DNA of 61,406 nucleotides from Roseiflexus sp. (GTDB lineage: Bacteria > Chloroflexota > Chloroflexia > Chloroflexales > Roseiflexaceae). Of this stretch, positions 34,054 through 41,252 are shown piece after piece. Positions within the stretch are counted from its first letter, which is position 1, and each line of letters opens with the position of its first letter. Position numbers and translations under genes: made by a program. The DNA lies in the NCBI GenBank assembly GCA_017743475.1, contig JAGHYV010000019.1, forward strand, positions 1 through 61,406, given 5' to 3'. Below the pieces are notes generated by a model. It ran no database searches and had not been told where the DNA came from. It worked only from the letters and a program-made list of their open reading frames with translations.

Positions 34054-36123
34054 TCATGCAGAGGTGGTGGCTGAGACGTGATGCTCACTAGAAGTCTCGA
34101 GCGCACGCCGTTGCGCGCGCACGGTGGCCAGCGCCGCTGCCGAACCCTGACCTGCCTTCACCAACTGTTCCATTGCCTGTTCGCGCACACGGATCAGCGG
34201 TAATGCTATGGAGAGCGGCAGATCCGAAGGGGTGAAACGGGCGAGCATATCTACTGCAAGACGCGCCTGCCCCTGATCGAGGGCGCGCTCCGCCTCGATC
34301 CGCGCCTCTTCTGCGGCAAGTTCCGCTGCAATTCCCTGGCGGATCAGCGCTTCAACCGCTTCCCAGCCACCGGGAGGGGCAGCGTGCGCGGCAAGCGCCA
34401 GATCGGTCATGATCGCATCGAACGCCAGGCGTGCGTCGCGCCAGCGGTTCGACGCCATGAGCCGTTGCAGTGCGGCGCTTTCCGCATCTGCCTGTTGGAT
34501 CAGACTGGCAAACATACCCGGCGCCTGATTCAGCGCATCCTGCGCCGCACCGATCAGGCGCGGATCGCGGCGTTGCAACCAGGCATTGCGCAGCGTGGCG
34601 AGAGCGCGTTCCGGTTCACCTGCCAGCGTGTGGGTTTGAGCGCGTGAAATCGCATCGGCAACCGTATCGAGAGATGTGGCGGTCTGGCGCACCTGCGCCA
34701 GCGCGCGCGCCCGCACCAGTTTCTCACGCAGCGACTCAGGGGTCGGGTCACCTTCGTCCCATTCCAGCAACCCGCCAGCACCCACAGTCGCCTGGCAGTG
34801 CCAGTCAATCCTCCCGTCGGGCAGCACATCGACCCTCGCCAGCGGAACCAGCGCCGGGCGGAGCACGCCCTGATCCACGACAGCACCGTCGAGGAGCGCA
34901 ATATCGGTGATCAGGCGCAGACCAAGTTCTTCCCAGTTATCGAGTTTAATCACCACATCGAAACCACTGGCGGCATCACGGAGCGCATCGCCACGCCGAC
35001 CTTCATACATATACGCTCCTGGCATGGCGGCAAAACTGGCAAAGCGCTCGATTGCTTCACTGCACGACCGCGCGTGCAGTGTGGTGATCACTGGATGGTC
35101 GGAGAGAACTAGTGCCAGGACGGCACCAGCCTCATTGCCCCGGATTTCGCCCGGACAGAGAAGATCAGGCGTCTGGCGCAGCGCTTCCCTGGCGACGCGC
35201 CCAAAGGCGTCAGGATCGCGCTGCGTGTTCACCTGTTCGCGCGTCCAGAGATCGGCTCGGCGAATATGGATCTCCTGCATGTGGTCTTCGATGGTAAGGA
35301 TGTGCGGGTCGCCGGGCCAGGAGTTGGCGAGCGCTTCGAGCAGCGCCGTCTTGCCGCTGCCGGTGCGTCCGGCGATCAAAAAGGAGCAGCGCGCCCGTGC
35401 CAGCAGCAGGAGCAGATCTGCGATCTGCTGGTTGAACGCGCCGCGCTGCATCAGGTCGTGCACGTCCCAGGCGACGCGCCGTCCGCGACGGATGCAGATC
35501 AGTGCACCATCATCGGTGGGGATGCGTGGCGGAATGGTCGCGTGAATGCGCGTTCCATGATCGGCTGGCAGTGTCTCCTGCGGGTTTTGGGCGTCGAGGT
35601 GAACACCCATGAGCGATGCGAGGAGCATTGCGCGATCCCGCACTTCGGCAGCGCTGGCAAACTGTTCTGCGACGGTGAGGAACGGTTTGCCGCTCTCCTG
35701 CACGCGAATGCGACGCCCAATGATCTTGACTTCGTTGACGCGCGGATCGTCGAGATAGCGCTGCGCTGGTCCCCATCCGATGGTCGCAGCAAAGATTGCC
35801 AGCAATGTTTCGTCATCGGTCGGGACGCGCGCCAGCGGTCCGCCGCGCGTCCGATGCTGCCCGATTGCCCGGCGCAACACAGTGATGACTTCAGTATTCC
35901 GCTCGCCGGCTGGCGCGAACGGGTTCAGCAGGCGCCGTCGCTCGTCGGTGCTGAATGCGTGTTGCAGTTCGTCGCGGGCTGCCTGAAGGATCGCCGCCTC
36001 GCGTAACACTGCTTCACGCCCCAGCGTATCGGTTGGTCCGCCAAGCAGGGTTGCCAGACCACCATCTTCTTCGATGGAAAGTGGCGGCGCACCTCCCGAA
36101 GTGGATGGGTTTGGATGATTCAT
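34054..36123 (-). CDS. cpaF: CpaF/TadA-type secretion ATPase with C-terminal extension
   Basis: A 689-residue hexameric ATPase of the VirB11/TadA class that powers pilus assembly. The N-terminal domain precedes Walker A 'LIAGRTGSGKTALLEALAN', the Asp box 'ILTIEDHMQEIHI', Walker B-like 'DLLCPGEIRGNEAGAVLALVLSDH' and the His box 'VITTLHARSCSEAIERF'. Ordinary CpaF proteins are about 400-480 residues; this one carries about 220 extra C-terminal residues, helical and rich in Ala, Arg and Glu, of unknown role. The start at 36123 is preceded by AAAGG. It overlaps tadB. A second ATPase of the same class lies at 37436. Confidence 0.88.
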   Translation of the reverse strand: MNHPNPSTSGGAPPLSIEEDGGLATLLGGPTDTLGREAVLREAAILQAARDELQHAFSTDERRRLLNPFAPAGERNTEVITVLRRAIGQHRTRGGPLARVPTDDETLLAIFAATIGWGPAQRYLDDPRVNEVKIIGRRIRVQESGKPFLTVAEQFASAAEVRDRAMLLASLMGVHLDAQNPQETLPADHGTRIHATIPPRIPTDDGALICIRRGRRVAWDVHDLMQRGAFNQQIADLLLLLARARCSFLIAGRTGSGKTALLEALANSWPGDPHILTIEDHMQEIHIRRADLWTREQVNTQRDPDAFGRVAREALRQTPDLLCPGEIRGNEAGAVLALVLSDHPVITTLHARSCSEAIERFASFAAMPGAYMYEGRRGDALRDAASGFDVVIKLDNWEELGLRLITDIALLDGAVVDQGVLRPALVPLARVDVLPDGRIDWHCQATVGAGGLLEWDEGDPTPESLREKLVRARALAQVRQTATSLDTVADAISRAQTHTLAGEPERALATLRNAWLQRRDPRLIGAAQDALNQAPGMFASLIQQADAESAALQRLMASNRWRDARLAFDAIMTDLALAAHAAPPGGWEAVEALIRQGIAAELAAEEARIEAERALDQGQARLAVDMLARFTPSDLPLSIALPLIRVREQAMEQLVKAGQGSAAALATVRAQRRALETSSEHHVSATTSA

Positions 36124-36150
36124 GGCGTTTCTACCTTTCATGGCGCACCT

Positions 36151-37401
36151 TCACCGCGCGCCATTCACGACCAGCGCCGGCTTGCCGGGAAACCAGCGCC
36201 GGAACAGGCTCACAGATGGCTTTGGTTGCGGGAGTGGCAGCCCGATGATGCGACACATCTCCTCGACAATGTTGTGGACTGCAAGCGAGAAGGGGCGAAA
36301 TCGTCCGACATCCAGCGGCGAAACGTAGCGATCCGACTCTTCGTTTGCCAGGCTGACCAGGTACGGATCGCGCGGGAGCGTGCCAATGACGCGCGCCCTG
36401 GGCCAGTGGCGGGCGAACAGCGGCGCAACCTGACGCAGTCCAACCGTTACGCCGCGCTCAGGTTCCATCAGTATCAGCATGCAGCGATCGGTCAGATCGG
36501 GTTGATGGGCAGCGAACTGTTGCAGCGCAATGCCGACCCCCGCGCGTTCCTTGCGTCCCGGCGGCGCTGGCAACACGACCCATCCGCCGTTGCGCGCCGC
36601 TTCGAGCGCATAGGGGCGCTTCTTCATATCAGGACCGGTGTCAATTAGAACAACATCGTAATCCTGTTCGAGCACTTCGCCCAGACTGCCAACCGCCTGC
36701 ATCAGCGCGCGCCAGTCAGGCAGGGTGAAGTCGGCGGCAAGCGCCGCTTCATCGGCGCCAAGCAGGAAATCGATGCCGCTGGGAGCGTGTCGCCAGATCA
36801 GGCGAGCGACATTGGCTGGCGTAAACTGAGTGTGCCCGCGCCCTTCCTGGCGCAGGGTCAGAAATGAACCAAAACCTGCCGGAATGCGAAACTCCGGCAC
36901 CAGCCCTGAATTCGAGAGATCGCCATCAACCACCAGCACCCGTAAACCGCGTCGGCGCATTCCCTCAGCGAGTGACGCGACCACTAGGCTTTTCCCGATG
37001 CCGCCCTTTGCCCCGGCGACTGCAATCGTCACCTGGCGCGCGGCAAGACGCCTGACAACGCCGAGTTGCTGCGCGATCCAGCCCGCCAGCGCTTCAGGCT
37101 CGCGCATCGTTGTGACCGACAGCCCGGCGTCGGTGAAGTCGCTGGCGTGAACCATCCCGATGCTCTGGAGACCGACCAGCACCCGCACGCCGTGCGCCTG
37201 CGCCACGTGAATGGTTTCCCACAGGTCAGCGATAGTGCCGCGTGTGTCCTCCAGATACACCACTGGCGGTGGTTGATCGCCTGCAACCAGGCTGCGCACA
37301 CGCGCCAGGTTCGGTGCCGGGAAAGGAAGAATGCCGTTGTAGCACCCAAGCGCTTCGACCAGACCCGTTGTGTTGGTGACCAGTAAGAGTTCGATTGCCA
37401 T
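36151..37401 (-). CDS. cpaE: CpaE/TadZ-like ParA ATPase
   Basis: A 416-residue protein. The N-terminal ~125 residues are a receiver-like domain ('MAIELLLVTNTTGLVEALGCY' start, 'VVYLEDTRG') without clear phosphorylation competence. The C-terminal half is a MinD/ParA ATPase with deviant Walker A 'AGAKGGIGKSLVVASLAEGM', 'VLVVDGDLSNSGLVPEF' and 'DVVLIDTGPDM'. TadZ/CpaE proteins place the Tad pilus machine in the cell. The start at 37401 follows AAGGAGG; the longer open frame to 37611 is not supported. It sits between the two CpaF genes. Confidence 0.85.
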   Translation of the reverse strand: MAIELLLVTNTTGLVEALGCYNGILPFPAPNLARVRSLVAGDQPPPVVYLEDTRGTIADLWETIHVAQAHGVRVLVGLQSIGMVHASDFTDAGLSVTTMREPEALAGWIAQQLGVVRRLAARQVTIAVAGAKGGIGKSLVVASLAEGMRRRGLRVLVVDGDLSNSGLVPEFRIPAGFGSFLTLRQEGRGHTQFTPANVARLIWRHAPSGIDFLLGADEAALAADFTLPDWRALMQAVGSLGEVLEQDYDVVLIDTGPDMKKRPYALEAARNGGWVVLPAPPGRKERAGVGIALQQFAAHQPDLTDRCMLILMEPERGVTVGLRQVAPLFARHWPRARVIGTLPRDPYLVSLANEESDRYVSPLDVGRFRPFSLAVHNIVEEMCRIIGLPLPQPKPSVSLFRRWFPGKPALVVNGAR

Positions 37402-37435
37402 GGACGCCTCCTTATCATCTGGGGGAACCGGTTGT

Positions 37436-38680
37436 TTATAGCCGACCTTTGCCCCACGCGCCCTGAACGGGATATTTCCGTTCGAGACGGTTCGTAGCGT
37501 GATTGAATGCGAATAATGGGTTGTGCGGCAGGGAATCGCCTGCCTGACTGCCGCTCGTAACAATAACCTCGACGATCTGCCCGACACGACGACGCCCGCC
37601 ATAGATGCCAATATGCACCGCGATCAGGGGTACAGCGCCGCTCGTCATCATGCCGCGCACCACACCCGGTGACGCCAGCCCATCGAGCGTGGCGAATCGC
37701 TCCAGGTTGCGCAGTGCGGTCAGCGTATCGGGGGCGTGGATCGTGCAGATGCCGGGATGTCCGGTGGCAGCGGCTTCGAGCATCGCCAGCGCTTCCGGTC
37801 CGCGCACTTCGCCGAGAACGATCAGGTCGGGACGCTGCCGGAGAGTTAGCCGGACGCAGTGTGCAAAACTGCTGCGACTGCGCAGCACTTCTACCGCCAT
37901 CCCGTCCGGCGGCAGCGGCAGTTCGCGCGCATCTTCGATGATGATGACGCGCTTCTCAGCAGCGATTGCCTGGAGCAGAGCGGCAGTAAGGGTCGTCTTG
38001 CCGCTGCCTGCGCTTCCGGCAATCAGAAGGGTGACGCCGCGCCGGATGGCTTCGATCAACAGGTCGGCAGCTTCACGTGAAAGCACGCTTCCTTCGTGCT
38101 GGACCAGATCATCGATCGTTCTCCAGCGAGCGGGAAGCACGCGTACCGCAATCGTCGCGCCGTCGGGCGTGTACGGCGGACGGGTGACGGCAAAACGCAA
38201 TCGTCGGTCGGCGGTGCCGTAGAGCGCGTGGACGATCTGTCCATCGGCGTTGCGCCAGTCGTCGGGATCATCGGGAGTGACGAATCCAGCTCGCAGCAGC
38301 AACTGGCGCTGCGTCCAGCGCAGCCATTCATCGCAGACGCGAATCCCGGTATCGCTTCGATTGCCCTCTTCGACGACCACAATCGTTCGATCAGGTCCGT
38401 CGATGAACATGTCCGAGACGCACGAGCCAGCGCGAACCCATGCGTCGAGCGGACCGTACCAGGCAACTTCCGCCCATTCCGCTGCGGTGTATCCCTCGCC
38501 AAGACCGGCGCGCAGCAATGTTTCCGCTACCGGACGCTGCCAGTTACTCAATCGACCGGTGTTCTGACAGAACCGCAACTCTGCCAGGCGCTCGTCTGGA
38601 GCAGGCACGACGTCGGGAGGGTCGTGCGCGCGCATCCCCGACGGTTTTTCTGTATGACCGTTCATAAAGAACTCTGACAT
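37436..38680 (-). CDS. Second CpaF/VirB11-like secretion ATPase
   Basis: A 414-residue VirB11/CpaF-class ATPase. Walker A is 'LLIAGSAGSGKTTLTAALL', the Asp box 'VIIIEDARELPL', Walker B-like 'PDLIVLGEVRGPEALAMLEAAATGH' and His box 'ICTIHAPDTLTALRNLERFA'. The catalytic set is complete. AAGGAGA precedes the ATG at 38680. Its length is normal, unlike the longer paralogue downstream. In this hybrid cluster one ATPase may serve the Tad part and the other take the VirB11 role of the T4SS part; which does which is not evident from sequence. Confidence 0.85.
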   Translation of the reverse strand: MSEFFMNGHTEKPSGMRAHDPPDVVPAPDERLAELRFCQNTGRLSNWQRPVAETLLRAGLGEGYTAAEWAEVAWYGPLDAWVRAGSCVSDMFIDGPDRTIVVVEEGNRSDTGIRVCDEWLRWTQRQLLLRAGFVTPDDPDDWRNADGQIVHALYGTADRRLRFAVTRPPYTPDGATIAVRVLPARWRTIDDLVQHEGSVLSREAADLLIEAIRRGVTLLIAGSAGSGKTTLTAALLQAIAAEKRVIIIEDARELPLPPDGMAVEVLRSRSSFAHCVRLTLRQRPDLIVLGEVRGPEALAMLEAAATGHPGICTIHAPDTLTALRNLERFATLDGLASPGVVRGMMTSGAVPLIAVHIGIYGGRRRVGQIVEVIVTSGSQAGDSLPHNPLFAFNHATNRLERKYPVQGAWGKGRL

Positions 38681-38717
38681 TGAACAGGTCTCCTTTTGAC
38701 AATGCACGGGTTATCGA

Positions 38718-39632
38718 TCAGGGCGACGGATCGGGTGAGGCGTCGGAGGAAGGTTGCGCCAGTGCGCCAGGGATCGGCGCGTTTGCACCGGGAACAGGAA
38801 GAGTTGCACCTGGTACGACCTGTGGCTCGATACGCAGCGTCTCGGTCATCGGGCGCGTCAGATCGGGAAGTATCACCTGCGCCGCATCGAGACGATCCAT
38901 ATACTGCAACGGATCGCTGGCAGCGCCGTAGCGTTCCGCCCACAGCGCCACATTTGCCGCCTGTAGCGCCCGTAAGGCATGCGCCTGCGCGGGGGTCATC
39001 TCCAGATAGGCGATCTCGCCTTCGATGTACAGGATCGGAATCCCCGACATCCAGCGGCAGGCATACGCCCTCGCACCTTCCGACATCACCAGAACCGTTG
39101 CCGGCGCTTCCAGGATCGTTCCCAGAGGCACATCCGCGCGCTCCCGGTCGCACAACGATGGATCGTTAGCAATAAACCCAATATTCAACCGGTCACGGTC
39201 GGTCACCGGACCGACGCCAGTCAGCGCAAACGGTGCAGGAACCATGTTGCGCTCCAGTTTGCGACCGTTTGGATAGACCGGCTCATCAGGCGGGCTGGCT
39301 GCCAGCATGCTGGGGTTAAGGAGATCGTTCATGCCGATCTGCCGTGTTGCATACTGCCCGATGACTGCCTGCGGATCGGTGATGCCGGCAACCTGCACCG
39401 GACGGTGCAGCGGCAATTCGATGACCGCGAGATCGTCGACCGTGATCCGTGACGCATATGGAATGTCGCGCGCTGCGATGATTACGCGCTCGGTGCGACG
39501 ACTCTCGATGTAGCCATATGCCGCAGCGGCGAGTGATGCCATGATCCCGACGATGAGCAACAGCATCGGCACGACCTGCGATTTCTTTGGTGTGAGGGCG
39601 CTGCTCAGCGGTGCGGAGAGGCTTGAGGACAT
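38718..39632 (-). CDS. cpaB: CpaB/RcpC-like SAF-domain protein
   Basis: A 304-residue protein with one N-terminal transmembrane helix ('MLLLIVGIMASLAAAAYGYI') followed by a SAF domain, 'VIIAARDIPYASRITVDDLAVIELP' to 'IGQYATRQIGMNDLLNPSML', and an RcpC-like beta region. The C-terminus ends in a Pro/Ala-rich tail. CpaB/RcpC is the extracytoplasmic Tad protein that links the inner membrane platform with the outer layers. It is 37 bp upstream of the second cpaF gene. Confidence 0.82.
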   Translation of the reverse strand: MSSSLSAPLSSALTPKKSQVVPMLLLIVGIMASLAAAAYGYIESRRTERVIIAARDIPYASRITVDDLAVIELPLHRPVQVAGITDPQAVIGQYATRQIGMNDLLNPSMLAASPPDEPVYPNGRKLERNMVPAPFALTGVGPVTDRDRLNIGFIANDPSLCDRERADVPLGTILEAPATVLVMSEGARAYACRWMSGIPILYIEGEIAYLEMTPAQAHALRALQAANVALWAERYGAASDPLQYMDRLDAAQVILPDLTRPMTETLRIEPQVVPGATLPVPGANAPIPGALAQPSSDASPDPSP

Positions 39633-39680
39633 GATTGTGCTCCGTTTCTTTGATGAAGGTTGATACGATTGCTGCCAGTC

Positions 39681-40211
39681 CTACTGTTCCAGGGCATCGA
39701 GCGTCGCAGCTGCCGTGATGAGCGGACGATACGGCGCGTATCCCAGAAGTCCAAAACCGGTCATCACCGGACGTACTTCAGCGCACATCGCAGGACGGTC
39801 GAACGTCTGCGCCTGTCCATCACTGAACGAACACGTTCCGCCTTCCGGTAATACCCGCCACGTCACCCGCTCCGCCAGCACCTCCGGGCGCTCTGCCAGT
39901 CCGCTGACAGCGCTCAGGTTCTGGACAAATGTCTCTCTGGCTGTCTGGAGGGCGCGCTGCTGATCGATGCGTTGCCCATTGTGCGCCAGGTGCGCGTAGT
40001 CAAACGACTGTACGGCTGAGCGGATCGATTGCTGTAACGCATCTTCCATCTGCGCCACTTCCATCTGCCGTTCGCTGAACTCGATCACGGTAAAGATGAA
40101 AGGCGTGAGAAATGCCAGCACCAGTGCAATAAACACCAGCGATTGCCCGCGCTCTGCCCGGCGATACGCATATGGGCGCCCGGTTCGTTGTTTGCTGCGT
40201 TGTTGTTCCAT
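39681..40211 (-). CDS. TadE/TadG-like pseudopilin
   Basis: A 176-residue protein beginning MEQQRSKQ after GGGAGG. A class III prepilin-like motif, 'RRAERGQSLVFIALVLAFLTPFIFTVIEF', joins a short basic leader to the single transmembrane helix. Cleavage after the RG and before QS would give mature N-terminus as in TadE/F. The soluble domain carries two cysteines ('GGTCSF' and 'PAMCAE'). It lies 20 bp after the fusion gene upstream. No separate prepilin peptidase gene is in the window. Confidence 0.7.
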   Translation of the reverse strand: MEQQRSKQRTGRPYAYRRAERGQSLVFIALVLAFLTPFIFTVIEFSERQMEVAQMEDALQQSIRSAVQSFDYAHLAHNGQRIDQQRALQTARETFVQNLSAVSGLAERPEVLAERVTWRVLPEGGTCSFSDGQAQTFDRPAMCAEVRPVMTGFGLLGYAPYRPLITAAATLDALEQ

Positions 40212-40231
40212 GCCGCCTCCCTGCACGATGT

Positions 40232-41224
40232 TCAGTTGTCTGTATCCTGTTCGGTTGCGCGCGTTGCGCTCCGGTTGATCCGGATGTCGCTCAGTCCCGG
40301 AACAGGAGTCCAGACTTCGGCTGTGTACCCGATGGTGACGGTGATATTGCTGTAGCGGCGGCACGGGTTTGTTGCACAACGCACCCGAATGGTGGCATAC
40401 TGCGGCTCCGCAAACACGCTGCCGACAAACGCCGTTCGCGCCGCTTCCGCTACCGGTCCCGGCGCCGATGCCAGCGGATACTCCCGGTCGTACATCAAGC
40501 CGCCGGTCGATCCACGGAGCGCCGCCTGGTGCGCCGCGACCCGCACCGCCTGGCTTACGGTGTAGTGTGCGCCGATCGCCTGCACCGCCGCGACGCCGCC
40601 GAAAATGATAACCAGCACAACCATCAGTACAAGCGCCATCTCAATGAGCGCCTGACCGCCGTACCGGTTCGCGATTGGTGCGCCGACAGCGCAATCTGCC
40701 TTTTGCGTCATCGAGGCTCCTTTCATACCAGTGTTTGCCCGACCGGCTTCATCACCGGTTCCCAGGCGCGTGTTCCGCCGCAAGTTCCAAACGACCAGCA
40801 CCGCGACGCCGAAACCTCCAACGATCAGCGCCATGCCGATCATCACCCGACCAAGAACTGTGGAGGATGCCGTAGCACCCGACGCAAGATCGGTTGCCAG
40901 GGTCAATGCCGCCACACCCGCACCAATGGTGATCAGCGCCAGCGCACGCAACGCATTGCACATGTCGATCGGCGGTGATCTCTTATCTTCGCTATCCGAA
41001 ACGGCATGCAGGAGCGCCAGCGCAGTGGCGCCACCGGTTACGGCGCCAGCGCCGATCAACCCGACCAGTGCTGGAGCACTGGCGTCACCGGCGCGCGCAA
41101 TCGCTTCCACTGCATCCGCCAGCAGTATCCAGCCGCCGACCCCAGCCATCGCGCCGAAGAGACCCTTCCAGGCTTCAAAGTCAACGGCGCGATCCGTTCG
41201 TTGGGTTTCAAAAAGATGGTTCAT
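40232..41224 (-). CDS. Four-helix membrane protein fused in frame to a TadE-like pseudopilin
   Basis: One frame of 330 residues from ATG 41224 (GAGGAAG upstream). The first ~171 residues hold four transmembrane helices ('MAGVGGWILLADAVEAIA', 'LVGLIGAGAVTGGATALALL', 'LRALALITIGAGVAALTLAT', 'VMIGMALIVGGFGVAVLVVW') and no known family. Then comes MTQKADC... and a TadE-type prepilin region, 'RYGGQALIEMALVLMVVLVIIFGG', with a periplasmic tail containing 'RVRCATNPCRR'. The ATG of MTQK (40711-40709) has its own strong ribosome binding site, AAAGGAGC (40723-40716). So either a real fusion or two genes whose intervening stop was lost; both products may be made. Confidence 0.65.
   Translation of the reverse strand: MNHLFETQRTDRAVDFEAWKGLFGAMAGVGGWILLADAVEAIARAGDASAPALVGLIGAGAVTGGATALALLHAVSDSEDKRSPPIDMCNALRALALITIGAGVAALTLATDLASGATASSTVLGRVMIGMALIVGGFGVAVLVVWNLRRNTRLGTGDEAGRANTGMKGASMTQKADCAVGAPIANRYGGQALIEMALVLMVVLVIIFGGVAAVQAIGAHYTVSQAVRVAAHQAALRGSTGGLMYDREYPLASAPGPVAEAARTAFVGSVFAEPQYATIRVRCATNPCRRYSNITVTIGYTAEVWTPVPGLSDIRINRSATRATEQDTDN
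40716..40723 (-). promoter_or_regulatory. Internal ribosome binding site for the TadE part
   Basis: AAAGGAGC, four bases before an in-frame ATG (40711-40709), inside the open frame 41224-40232. It is as strong as the binding sites of the neighbouring genes and suggests independent translation of the 159-residue TadE-like product. Confidence 0.6.
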
Positions 41225-41252
41225 CAGTCTTCCTCGCTTGCCAGAACGTACT

